A stretch of 64,000 nt of DNA from Sanguibacter antarcticus (lineage in GTDB: Bacteria > Actinomycetota > Actinomycetes > Actinomycetales > Cellulomonadaceae): assembly GCF_002564005.1 (NCBI RefSeq), contig NZ_PDJG01000001.1:806001-870000 (forward strand), in the 5' to 3' direction. Each line of letters begins with the position of its first letter. The first letter of the stretch is position 1. Below the pieces are notes generated by a model. It was not told where the DNA came from. It was given only the letters and a program-made list of their open reading frames with translations, and did not search any database. The translations under genes and the position numbers were made by a program. Shown one piece after another: positions 34,808-42,631 of this stretch.

Positions 34808-35850
34808 CGGCTCTGTTCACCTGGACGGATCTCACAGCAGCTCTCATCGCGGGACGCGACCTCACCACGCACGAGACCTCGTGGGCCATGGACGCTGTCA
34901 TGTCCGGCCTGTCCACGCCTGTGCAGCTTGCGGGTTTCCTCGTCGCGCTGCGTGCCAAGGGGGAGACGATCGAGGAGCTCGGCGGTCTCGCTGACGCGAT
35001 GCTCGCGCACGCGCTGCGGTTCGAGGTCGACGGACCGTGCGTCGACATCGTCGGCACAGGCGGCGACCGTGCACACACCGTGAACATCTCGACGATGGCG
35101 GCTGTCGTTCTCGCTGGGGCCGGACTCACGGTCGTCAAGCACGGGAACCGTGCAGCGTCCTCGTCGTCTGGCGCGGCCGACGTCCTCGAGGTCCTCGGCA
35201 TCCGGCTGGACCACACCCCGCAGCGCGTCGCCGAGCTGGCCACGGAGGTCGGGATCACCTTCTGCTTCGCGAACGTGTTCCATCCTGCGATGCGGCACGC
35301 AGCGGCCGCGCGCAGCGGGCTCGGGCTGCCGACGGCGTTCAACCTGCTCGGCCCTCTGACGAACCCGGCACAACCTCGCGCGACCGCGGTGGGCGTCGCG
35401 GACGGACGGATGGCACCGCTCGTCGCCGGCGTGCTCGCGGGGCGCGGCAGGCGTGCGCTCGTGTTCCACGGCGACGACGGTCTCGACGAGCTCGCGGCGA
35501 CCGGAGGGTCAGACGTGTGGGAGGTACGGGACGGCGACGTCACGCACCACCGGTTCGATCCGGTCGCCGACCTCGGCGTGACGCCGGTGACTCTCGACGA
35601 GCTACGAGGCGCGGATGCCCAGTTCAACGCAGGCGTCGCTCGCGACGTCTTCGGCGGAGCTGTCGGGGCCGTCCGGGAGACCGTCCTGCTCAATGCTGCA
35701 GCGGCGTTCGTGGCAGACGGCTCTCTCGCCGGGACCGACGAAGGGGCTCTCGCCGACCGGCTCGGGCACGGCCTCGTCCATGCCGCACGGTCCATCGACT
35801 CCGGCAGCGCGCAGGACGTGCTCGCGCGGTGGGCTGCAGCGTCCGGCTGA
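34804..35850 (+). CDS. trpD: Anthranilate phosphoribosyltransferase
   Basis: 348 residues; joins anthranilate and PRPP in tryptophan synthesis. The PRPP site [14 protein letters not shown] is followed by [18 protein letters not shown], and by the second metal site [13 protein letters not shown] and [12 protein letters not shown]. The GTG at 34804 overlaps the preceding stop (GTGA), so I do not use the longer in-frame reading from 34687. It is separated from other trp genes, as in M. tuberculosis where Rv2192c (trpD) also neighbours ctaE-qcrCAB. Expression is therefore linked to the receiver-like gene and not to a trp operon. Confidence 0.97.
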   Translation: MTALFTWTDLTAALIAGRDLTTHETSWAMDAVMSGLSTPVQLAGFLVALRAKGETIEELGGLADAMLAHALRFEVDGPCVDIVGTGGDRAHTVNISTMAAVVLAGAGLTVVKHGNRAASSSSGAADVLEVLGIRLDHTPQRVAELATEVGITFCFANVFHPAMRHAAAARSGLGLPTAFNLLGPLTNPAQPRATAVGVADGRMAPLVAGVLAGRGRRALVFHGDDGLDELAATGGSDVWEVRDGDVTHHRFDPVADLGVTPVTLDELRGADAQFNAGVARDVFGGAVGAVRETVLLNAAAAFVADGSLAGTDEGALADRLGHGLVHAARSIDSGSAQDVLARWAAASG

Positions 35851-35910
35851 CGCGCGTCGTGGAGGTCGACCTGGTGCTGGGCGCGGCTCCGGTGCAGACT
35901 CTGCCGCGGC

Positions 35911-36192
35911 TCAGTCCTCGAGCCCGAGGGCGAACGCCGCGTCCAGGTCGGAGCTCGAGTACTCCCGGAACGCCAGGTAGGTCCGGGTCCGGACGACGCC
36001 TGGCACCTTGCTGATCCTGTCCGCGATGATGTCGGCGAAGTCGTGGTGGTCGTGGACCGTGACCATCGCGATGAGGTCGACGTCGCCGGTGACCGAGTAG
36101 ACCGAGGCGACGCCCTCGACGTTGGCGATAGCCGTCGCAGCCTCAGGGATGAGTGCGTGGTCGGTGTCGATCATGACGATGGCGGTGGGCAT
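35911..36192 (-). CDS. Lrp/AsnC ligand-binding (RAM) domain protein
   Basis: 93 residues comprising just the effector-binding domain of Lrp/AsnC regulators (TAIVMIDTDHALIPEAATAI, VEGVASVYSVTGDVDLIAMVTV, FADIIADRISKVPGVVRTRTY) with no helix-turn-helix. Such stand-alone RAM proteins form oligomers that can bind amino acids; their targets are mostly unknown. GAGGAG precedes the ATG. It lies between trpD and the exonuclease gene. A link to tryptophan is tempting by position but unsupported. Confidence 0.9.
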   Translation of the reverse strand: MPTAIVMIDTDHALIPEAATAIANVEGVASVYSVTGDVDLIAMVTVHDHHDFADIIADRISKVPGVVRTRTYLAFREYSSSDLDAAFALGLED

Positions 36193-36252
36193 GGTGCGCT
36201 CCTCGAGACAGGGGGTGGTTCGGCGACCGGTCGTCGCCCACTGATCATGCCG

Positions 36253-38097
36253 CTAGACGACGCTGGAGACGACTCCGGCGGTCGTCATATTCACGAGGTA
36301 CCTCTCGGCGCCGCGCGCCGGGCACGTCTGGGGGAGGGTCGTGCTCACCAGACGGACTCCGGGCGAGCGGAGCCAGGCCAAGACAAGGTCTGCCTCTTCC
36401 GGGTGGCACGCAGGCGCCGGGGCCGGGCGCGCGACGACGTGCTCTGCGGAGTCCACCGCCGCAGCCACGGTCGCGTACGGGTCCCTCCCCGGTGGGCAGA
36501 CTGCGGTCGCAGCGAGCCGACCATGGCGGACGACGACGATCTCCCACCCGCCGCCGGTCCACGGGCGCGCGGCGACCAGCTGCTCGCACGCGCTCAGCGG
36601 CTCGAGCCGTTGGGCGCGTGCCGCACCAGCGAGATAGGCCGTGAGACGGTCACGCTCCGCGGCAGCATCCTCGAACCGCTCGTCGCCAGCGAGCTCCTTG
36701 ATCCTGCGGGACAGAGCCGCGACGACGGGCCCCGAGTCGCTGCGCATCGTCGAACGCAGCGACTCGGTCACCACGGTGTACACGGCCTCTGAGGTGCCTG
36801 TCGGTCGCTTCTCACGGGGGACGCACGGGGCGCTGCACCGTCCCATCTCGGCGAGCGCGCACGCCGTAGCCGATGCGAGCGGCACCACGGGGAGCCGTGC
36901 AGCGCACTGACGGACCGCGTGCGTCGCCTGGAGCGCCTCGAGAGCCTCCTGGGCGCGGCCACGAGATGTAAAAGGCCCGATGTGCGGCTCGCTCGGACCG
37001 GTCGTCCGCCGGCGGACGTCTTGCACGATCGTCAGCCGCGGATGGGCCTCGGTCGTGAGCCGGACCCAGTGCATCCGTTCAGGGTGCTTCGATCGGCGGT
37101 TGTATCGCGGTGCGTGCTCGGTGATGAGCCGCAGCTCGCGCACGCGCGACTCCAGCTCCGTCTCGCACGGGACTGCACGTACAGACTCAGCGAGCCGGAT
37201 CATCTCGACCATCCGGCCGCGCTTCTCCGATGCGGTGAAATAGCTGCGCACACGCTTGTGCACCGACGTCGAGGTACCGACGTACAGGACCTCGCTCCCG
37301 GGGCCGACGAACATGTACACACCTGGTCCTGTGGGCAGTCCGTCCGCGAGGTGTCGCTTTCGACGGACATCCGGCGGCACCGGATCGGTGGCGGTCGCGA
37401 GGTCCTCGAGGTGCGTGATGCCGAGCGGCGCGAGGCGGTCGAAGAGCGCGTGCATGACGTCGACGGTGGCGCGGGCGTCGGACAGCGCGCGGTGGTCCGG
37501 CGTGACCGTCGCGTGAAAGAGGTTCGCGAGGGTAGAGAGCTTGTGGTTCGGTGCCTCGTCGCGGGTGACGACGCGCCGGGCGAGCGCCACCGTGTCGAGC
37601 ACCTGGTTGCCAGGCCACGCGTAGCTCGACCGGGCGGCTGCGGCCCGGAGGAACGAGACGTCGAACGGCGCGTTGTGCGCGACGAGGACCGTGCCCCGGA
37701 TGAACTCGAGGAACGCCGGGACGACTGCCTCGATCCGCGGTGCGTCAGAGACCATGGCGGTGCTGATCCCTGTGAGGCGGGCGATGAACGCCGGCACGGG
37801 GACGCCCGGGTTGACGAGTGTCTGGAACTCCCCGACGCACTCGCCGGCCCGCACCTTGACCGCGCCGATCTCGGTGATCTCGCAGTCCTTCGCCGAGCCG
37901 CCGGTCGTCTCGAGGTCGACCACCACGAACGTCACGTCGTGCAGCGGGGTGCCCAGCTCGTCCAGCCCGAGCTGGACGGGTCTCCCGGAGATGTCTGGCG
38001 GCGTCTGGAGGCCCGGCTTGGCGGGAGTGATCTGACGACCCCGCTGCCGTGCACCAGGGAGAGAGCGGAACGCTCCTACGGATGATTCGTGACGCAT
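36253..38097 (-). CDS. DEDDh exonuclease fused to GIY-YIG (UvrC/Cho-like) nuclease
   Basis: 614 residues. The DnaQ-like exonuclease domain (about 50-220) shows D61/E63 in VVVDLETTGG, N142 and D146 in AHNAPFDVSFL, and H202/D207 in DHRALSDA. A GIY-YIG domain follows (about 255-340) with GPGVYMFVG and VLYVGTSTSVHKRVRSYF, similar to the 3' incision module of UvrC and to Cho. The rest has a UvrB-contact-like segment (SRRIKELAGDERFEDAAAERDRL). It is the Rv2191 counterpart. A role in repair is likely; which strand and lesion are unknown. ATG 38097 has TAGTCT six bases upstream. Confidence 0.94.
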   Translation of the reverse strand: MRHESSVGAFRSLPGARQRGRQITPAKPGLQTPPDISGRPVQLGLDELGTPLHDVTFVVVDLETTGGSAKDCEITEIGAVKVRAGECVGEFQTLVNPGVPVPAFIARLTGISTAMVSDAPRIEAVVPAFLEFIRGTVLVAHNAPFDVSFLRAAAARSSYAWPGNQVLDTVALARRVVTRDEAPNHKLSTLANLFHATVTPDHRALSDARATVDVMHALFDRLAPLGITHLEDLATATDPVPPDVRRKRHLADGLPTGPGVYMFVGPGSEVLYVGTSTSVHKRVRSYFTASEKRGRMVEMIRLAESVRAVPCETELESRVRELRLITEHAPRYNRRSKHPERMHWVRLTTEAHPRLTIVQDVRRRTTGPSEPHIGPFTSRGRAQEALEALQATHAVRQCAARLPVVPLASATACALAEMGRCSAPCVPREKRPTGTSEAVYTVVTESLRSTMRSDSGPVVAALSRRIKELAGDERFEDAAAERDRLTAYLAGAARAQRLEPLSACEQLVAARPWTGGGWEIVVVRHGRLAATAVCPPGRDPYATVAAAVDSAEHVVARPAPAPACHPEEADLVLAWLRSPGVRLVSTTLPQTCPARGAERYLVNMTTAGVVSSVV

Positions 38098-38103
38098 GTG
38101 CCG

Positions 38104-38109
38104 AGACTA
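38104..38109 (-). promoter_or_regulatory. -10 box of leaderless promoter (TAGTCT)
   Basis: TAGTCT on the minus strand is six bases before ATG 38097, with no ribosome site. Confidence 0.6.
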
Positions 38110-38189
38110 GGCGGACCTACCGACATCGACGCCATCCTGCCTTCTGCTGGGTCGCTGTCGAGACGGCGACCCAGCAAAGGCTCCTCAGG

Positions 38190-40001
38190 TCAGTCGACTC
38201 GCTTGACGTCCGCGTAGATCGCGTCGACCTCGTGCGCGAAGTCGGTCAGGACGAGCGAACGCTTGACCTTCAGAGACGGCGTGAGGTACCCGTTCTCGAC
38301 AGTGAAGTCGGTCGTGAGGATGCTGAACTTGCGGATCGACTCCGCGCGAGAGACTGCGCGGTTGGTGCGCTGGACAGCAGCGTCGATCGACGCGAGGACG
38401 TCGGGGTCACCGACCGCCTCCTCGACCGTCAGAGCGGACTTCCCATGGTTGGAGAGCCATCCGGGCAGTCCCTCAGGATCGAGCGTGATGAGCGCCCCGA
38501 TGAACGGCTGCGCATCACCGACGACGACGACCTGGCTGACGAGCGGGTGGGACCGGAGCCTGTCCTCCAAGACGGCAGGAGCGACGTTCTTGCCCCCGGC
38601 CGTGACGATGATCTCCTTCTTCCGACCCGTGATGCGTAGGTAGCCGTCGGTGTCGATCGCCCCGATGTCCCCCGAACGGAACCACCCGTCCGAGAACGCG
38701 TCGGTGGTGGCCTGGTCGTTGTTGCGGTATCCACGGAACACGTGCGGGCCCTTGATGAGGATCTCGCCGTCCGCGTCGATCTTCAGGCCGTGGCCCGGGA
38801 TCGGTGGCCCGACCGTGCCGATCTTCCCACCGGGAAGGTTGACGGTCGACGGGGCCGTCGTCTCGGTCAGTCCGTATCCCTCGAGGACGATGAGACCCAC
38901 ACCGCGGTAGAAGTGCCCGAGCCGTTCTCCGAGCGCCGCTCCGCCCGACACCGCGTAGCGGGCGTCACCGCCGAGGGCCGCACGGATCTTCTTGAGGACG
39001 AGCAGGTCGGCCACCTTGTGCTTGAGGCGCAGCACGAGGCTCGGACCACCAGCGGAGTCCAGCCCGCGCGAGTAGGAGATCGCGGTCGACGCCGCCCAGT
39101 GGAAGATCTTCACCTTGCCGCCTGCGGCAGCCTTCTGCTCCGACGAGTTGTAGACCTTCTCGAAGACCCGCGGCACGGACAAGATGTAGGTGGGCTTGAA
39201 GGACGCAAGGTCCGGCAGGAGCGTCTTCGTGTCAGGCGTGTGACCAAGCACCGAGCCAGCGGGAACGACCAAGACGTGGATGAACCGCGCAAAGACGTGC
39301 GCGAGCGGCATGAACAGCAGCGTGCGCCGCGTGCCGTAGTGGAGGACGTCGGTGAGCTTCGCGGTCGCGTTCATCGTGACGGAGTAGAAGTTCTCGTGGG
39401 TGAGCTCGGCGCCCTTCGGACGACCAGTCGTCCCGGACGTGTAGATGACGGTGGCGACGTCAGCCAGCCGGGCGATGGAGCGGCGACGGACGATCTCCTC
39501 GTCGGGCACGTCGGCACCCGCCTTCTTGAGCTCGTCGAGGCCGCCGTCGTCGATGACGTGCACCTCGCCGAGCCGTGGGGCACGGACCTTGACCCCGGCG
39601 ACCGTCGTGGCGTACTCGGCCGTCTCGACCACGAGGAGCCGGACGTCCGAGTCGGTGAGGATCCACTCGACCTGCTCTGCGCTGGACGTCTCGTAGAGGG
39701 GCACCGTGATCGCGCCCGCTGCCCAGATCGCCCAGTCGAGGAGCGACCACTCGTACCGGGTGCGAGACATGATCCCGACATGGTCGCCCGGCTCGATCCC
39801 GCGAGCGACGAAGCCCTTCGCCACGGCGACGACCTCGGCGTCGAAGGCGCTCGCGGTCACAACGGCCCAGCGCTCGCTCTCGGGGTCTTTGATCTCCATG
39901 AGCGGCTGGTCTCCGGCCGCGGTCACACGCGCAGCGAGGAGGTCGTTGAGGTTCTTCTGCGGATCGACGGTAATGAGGGCGGGGGTGAAGAACTCGTCCA
40001 T
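38190..40001 (-). CDS. Long-chain fatty acid-CoA ligase (AMP-forming)
   Basis: 603 residues from ATG 40001 (GGAGCC upstream). It activates fatty acids to acyl-AMP and then acyl-CoA. The AMP-binding signature is YTSGTTGRPKGAELTHEN, followed by VPRVFEKVYN, EGYGLTETTAP, GWFRSGDIG and the C-terminal hinge with catalytic lysine region RITGRKKEIIVTAGGKNVAP, all typical of the FadD15 group of ligases. A longer in-frame reading to 40409 would overlap glk. A 23-bp inverted repeat stands 25 bp upstream of the start. Counterpart of Rv2187. Confidence 0.95.
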   Translation of the reverse strand: MDEFFTPALITVDPQKNLNDLLAARVTAAGDQPLMEIKDPESERWAVVTASAFDAEVVAVAKGFVARGIEPGDHVGIMSRTRYEWSLLDWAIWAAGAITVPLYETSSAEQVEWILTDSDVRLLVVETAEYATTVAGVKVRAPRLGEVHVIDDGGLDELKKAGADVPDEEIVRRRSIARLADVATVIYTSGTTGRPKGAELTHENFYSVTMNATAKLTDVLHYGTRRTLLFMPLAHVFARFIHVLVVPAGSVLGHTPDTKTLLPDLASFKPTYILSVPRVFEKVYNSSEQKAAAGGKVKIFHWAASTAISYSRGLDSAGGPSLVLRLKHKVADLLVLKKIRAALGGDARYAVSGGAALGERLGHFYRGVGLIVLEGYGLTETTAPSTVNLPGGKIGTVGPPIPGHGLKIDADGEILIKGPHVFRGYRNNDQATTDAFSDGWFRSGDIGAIDTDGYLRITGRKKEIIVTAGGKNVAPAVLEDRLRSHPLVSQVVVVGDAQPFIGALITLDPEGLPGWLSNHGKSALTVEEAVGDPDVLASIDAAVQRTNRAVSRAESIRKFSILTTDFTVENGYLTPSLKVKRSLVLTDFAHEVDAIYADVKRVD

Positions 40002-40025
40002 TCTGGCTCCAGTGGCAGTGGTCGA

Positions 40026-40048
40026 CAGTGGGTAGACCTTACCCACTG
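40026..40048. promoter_or_regulatory. Inverted repeat between fadD-type gene and glk
   Basis: CAGTGGGTA (40026-40034) and TACCCACTG (40040-40048) are perfect 9-bp arms around GACCT. The 23-bp length and position, 25 bp upstream of the ligase ATG, fit a TetR-family operator such as those for fatty-acid degradation genes. No cognate regulator is in the window. Confidence 0.6.
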
Positions 40049-40139
40049 ATCGGGACGTGCAGTTGCACGGCAGACATGAGTACGCTTCATCCGAGCCGCA
40101 CGTGTTCGTGCACACCAACAAGATCTGTGAGGAATCGGC

Positions 40140-41084
40140 ATGCATGCCATCGGGGTCGACATCGGCGGGACGAAGATCGCGGCCGGGGTGGTCGACGATG
40201 AGGGACGGATCCTCGCCCAGACGCGTGTCGGTACCGAGCCCGACGACGCATCGAGCATCGACCGAGCGATCGCCGAGGTGTGCAGGGACCTCGCCAAGGA
40301 GTACGAGATCGGTGCGATCGGCCTCGCCGCCGCCGGGTTCGTCAGCCCCGACCGAGCGTCGGTCCTCTTCGCGCCGAACATCGCCTGGCGCGACTACCCG
40401 ATCGCGCACCGCGTGGGAGCGCTCCTAGACCTCGACGTCCCGATCGTCGTCGAGAACGACGCGAACGCGGCAGGATGGGCGGAGTTCCGTTTCGGTGTCG
40501 CACGCGAGGCCACAGACCTCCTCATGCTTACCGTCGGTACAGGGCTCGGCGGCGCGCTCGTCGTCAACAACCAGCTCGTCCGTGGCCGGTGGGGCGTCGC
40601 GGCGGAGGTCGGGCACATGCGCGTCGTGCCTGACGGTCACTACTGCGGCTGCGGGCACGAGGGGTGCTGGGAGCAGTACGCGTCAGGGACAGCACTCGTG
40701 CGTGACGCGCGCGCCGCAGCGGTCGCCCGCCCGAAGGACGCCGTCCCGCTCCTCGACCTCGCGAACGGGATCGCCGGTGACATCACGGGCCCGCTCATCA
40801 CCACCGCAGCGATGGCCGGCGACCCTCTCTCGATCGAGCTGCTCGCCGAGCTTGGCCGATGGATCGGTGAAGGAGCCGCGTCCGTCGCGGCGCTGCTGGA
40901 CCCGGAGCTCATCGTCATCGGTGGCGGGGTCGGCGCGGCGGGAGCGCTTCTGCTCGAGCCCGCTCGACAGGCCTACGGCGAGTCGCTCCCGGCGCGCGGG
41001 CACCGTCCTGAGGCGCGCCTCGAGCTCGCGGCCCTCGGGAACGAGGCAGGGATCGTCGGCGCGGCAGACCTCGCACGCGCCTGA
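40140..41084 (+). CDS. glk: ROK-family glucokinase
   Basis: 314 residues. The phosphate motif IGVDIGGTKIAAGVVDD opens the protein; VVENDANAAGWAEFRFG carries the catalytic aspartate, and EVGHMRVVPDGHYCGCGHEGCWEQYASG is the ROK zinc-binding and sugar-binding segment with three cysteines and a histidine. No N-terminal DNA-binding domain is present, so it is an enzyme and not a ROK repressor. GAGGAA precedes the ATG. ATP or polyphosphate as donor cannot be decided by eye. A hairpin follows. Confidence 0.93.
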   Translation: MHAIGVDIGGTKIAAGVVDDEGRILAQTRVGTEPDDASSIDRAIAEVCRDLAKEYEIGAIGLAAAGFVSPDRASVLFAPNIAWRDYPIAHRVGALLDLDVPIVVENDANAAGWAEFRFGVAREATDLLMLTVGTGLGGALVVNNQLVRGRWGVAAEVGHMRVVPDGHYCGCGHEGCWEQYASGTALVRDARAAAVARPKDAVPLLDLANGIAGDITGPLITTAAMAGDPLSIELLAELGRWIGEGAASVAALLDPELIVIGGGVGAAGALLLEPARQAYGESLPARGHRPEARLELAALGNEAGIVGAADLARA

Positions 41085-41120
41085 CTGCACGCGCCTGAAT
41101 GCCTGACCGCACGCGCCTGA
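41074..41120 (+). repeat. Three copies of GCACGCGCCTGA at the glk 3' end
   Basis: Copies at 41074-41085, 41088-41099 and 41109-41120. The first encodes the last three residues Ala-Arg-Ala of glk and the first base position of its stop context; the others lie beyond the stop, the last inside the terminator stem. Confidence 0.9.
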
Positions 41121-41142
41121 CCACCCTGGTCAGACGCGTGCG
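41108..41142. terminator. Terminator between glk and the convergent gene
   Basis: CGCACGCGCCTGACCA (41108-41123) pairs with TGGTCAGACGCGTGCG (41127-41142) at 15 of 16 positions, loop of three. The right arm overlaps the last codons of the minus-strand gene. Confidence 0.85.
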
Positions 41143-41690
41143 CCGTCGTCTCCGGGAAGGGTGTCGCGATGGCGCGGCAGCCGCCAGACGGCGAGCGCCG
41201 CGCCGCCGAGGAAGACTGCCGCGAGCGAGAGGAAGAAGCCGCGCGGGGCGTTCTCCCAGAAGAGCCACGAGAGCACGAGGGCCACGGGGCTGGCGCCCAG
41301 CGCGAGCAGGGCGACGTTGCGCAGCGGGTCCGAGCTCAACGCGATCCCGGGGTCGGGTGCGACGAACTCACCGTCGCGCTCTTCTGCCGCCTCGACCTCC
41401 GCGCTGCGCGGCCAGTCCCGGGGACCAGCGGCACGGTTGCGCGGCGTGACCACGCTCGGCAGCGGTGGGTGGACCCACGGTGCGACGGGGAAATCGAAGG
41501 AGACGCCCTCCTCGGCGGCGGCCGGAGTTCGTTCCACCGGTGGATCCGTGGAAAGATCGGAGAGTTCGGCGACGATCCTCGCCCAGGCTGCGTCCGTCCG
41601 CTCCTGGTCGGACGCGCCGCGCTCACCGCGACCTTCCGGGTCGACGTGCTCGTCCGGCGCTTCGTCGGGTTCGTCGATGTTTCCTGGCAT
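41130..41690 (-). CDS. Hypothetical protein with two C-terminal membrane helices
   Basis: 186 residues from ATG 41690. Residues 1-115 are acidic and proline-rich, likely disordered (NIDEPDEAPDEHVDPEG, PVERTPAAAEEGVSFDFPVA, then WVHPPLPSVVTPRN). Two membrane helices follow at about 123-143 and 149-168, then a short charged tail. An acidic soluble head with a helical hairpin suggests a membrane-tethered cytoplasmic protein. No family is recognised. TAGAGT lies seven bases before the ATG. The start is only 20 bp from the divergent acyltransferase. Confidence 0.75.
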   Translation of the reverse strand: MPGNIDEPDEAPDEHVDPEGRGERGASDQERTDAAWARIVAELSDLSTDPPVERTPAAAEEGVSFDFPVAPWVHPPLPSVVTPRNRAAGPRDWPRSAEVEAAEERDGEFVAPDPGIALSSDPLRNVALLALGASPVALVLSWLFWENAPRGFFLSLAAVFLGGAALAVWRLPRHRDTLPGDDGARV

Positions 41691-41710
41691 GGTGATCACT
41701 CTAGAGTCGG

Positions 41711-42544
41711 ATGACAGTCCCGCGTATGCGAGGCGCACGAGGAGGCGGGTTGTTCTACTGGCTGATGAAGCGGGTCCTCGTCGGGCCGATGCTTCGACTG
41801 ATGTTTCGTCCGTGGGTCCGAGGCCTCGAGAACATTCCGGGCGACGGGCCCGCGATCATGGCGAGCAACCACCTGGCGGTCATCGACTCGTTCGTGCTGC
41901 CGTTGATCATGGACCGCGAGATCGTGTTCATCGGAAAGTCCGAGTACTTCACCGGAACCGGCCTCAAGGGGCGTGCCACGGCAGGGTTCATGCGTGGCGT
42001 CGGCACCATCCCTGTCGACCGTGCAGGTGGCAAGGCCAGCGAGGCTGCTCTGCGGACCGGGCTCAAGCGACTCTCTGACGGTGGACTCTTCGGGATCTAC
42101 CCAGAGGGCACCCGGAGCCCTGACGGCAGGCTCTACCGCGGGAAGACCGGGGTCGCGCGGCTCGCCCTCGAGTCCGGTGCCCCGGTGATCCCCGTGGCGA
42201 TGGTCGGCACAGACAAGGCCCAACCGATCGGTACCCGGATCCCCAAGCCGCTGCGGATCGGCATCGTCATCGGTGAGCCGCTCGACTTCAGCCGGTACGC
42301 AGGCATGGAGAGCGACCGCTTCATCCTTCGCTCGGTCACCGACGAGATCATGTACTCGCTCATGAGCCTCTCCGGCCAGGAGTACGTCGACATCTACGCC
42401 GCCACGCAGAAGGCACGGCTCGCGGCCGGCGTGAAGAACTCCGGATCGGCGTCACCGAACCCGACGGCTCCAGGCGGACGCCCCGTTCCCGACGTCCAGG
42501 TGCCGGAACCGCCGCAGGCCCCACCTCCGACGTCACTAGACTGA
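41711..42544 (+). CDS. plsC: 1-acylglycerol-3-phosphate acyltransferase-family protein
   Basis: 277 residues. The acyltransferase motifs are NHLAVID (catalytic HxxxxD, residues about 55-61, with D for the final position), FIGKSEYF, the glycerophosphate motif FGIYPEGTRSPDG, and VIPVAMVG. The C-terminal 40 residues are Pro/Ser-rich and probably disordered. PlsC makes phosphatidic acid, but in actinobacteria the family also acylates other lipids such as mannosides, so the acceptor is not certain. Matches Rv2182c in the block. The ATG at 41711 has no ribosome site; the CTCTAGAG palindrome between the two divergent starts supplies boxes for both. Confidence 0.9.
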   Translation: MTVPRMRGARGGGLFYWLMKRVLVGPMLRLMFRPWVRGLENIPGDGPAIMASNHLAVIDSFVLPLIMDREIVFIGKSEYFTGTGLKGRATAGFMRGVGTIPVDRAGGKASEAALRTGLKRLSDGGLFGIYPEGTRSPDGRLYRGKTGVARLALESGAPVIPVAMVGTDKAQPIGTRIPKPLRIGIVIGEPLDFSRYAGMESDRFILRSVTDEIMYSLMSLSGQEYVDIYAATQKARLAAGVKNSGSASPNPTAPGGRPVPDVQVPEPPQAPPPTSLD

Positions 42545-42631
42545 AGCTTCGCCTGCACCACACGAAACAGCGCCCGCACACCTCTGCGCGCACCCAGCGC
42601 GCGCGGCGGGCTCAATGAGAGGTTGATCTAC

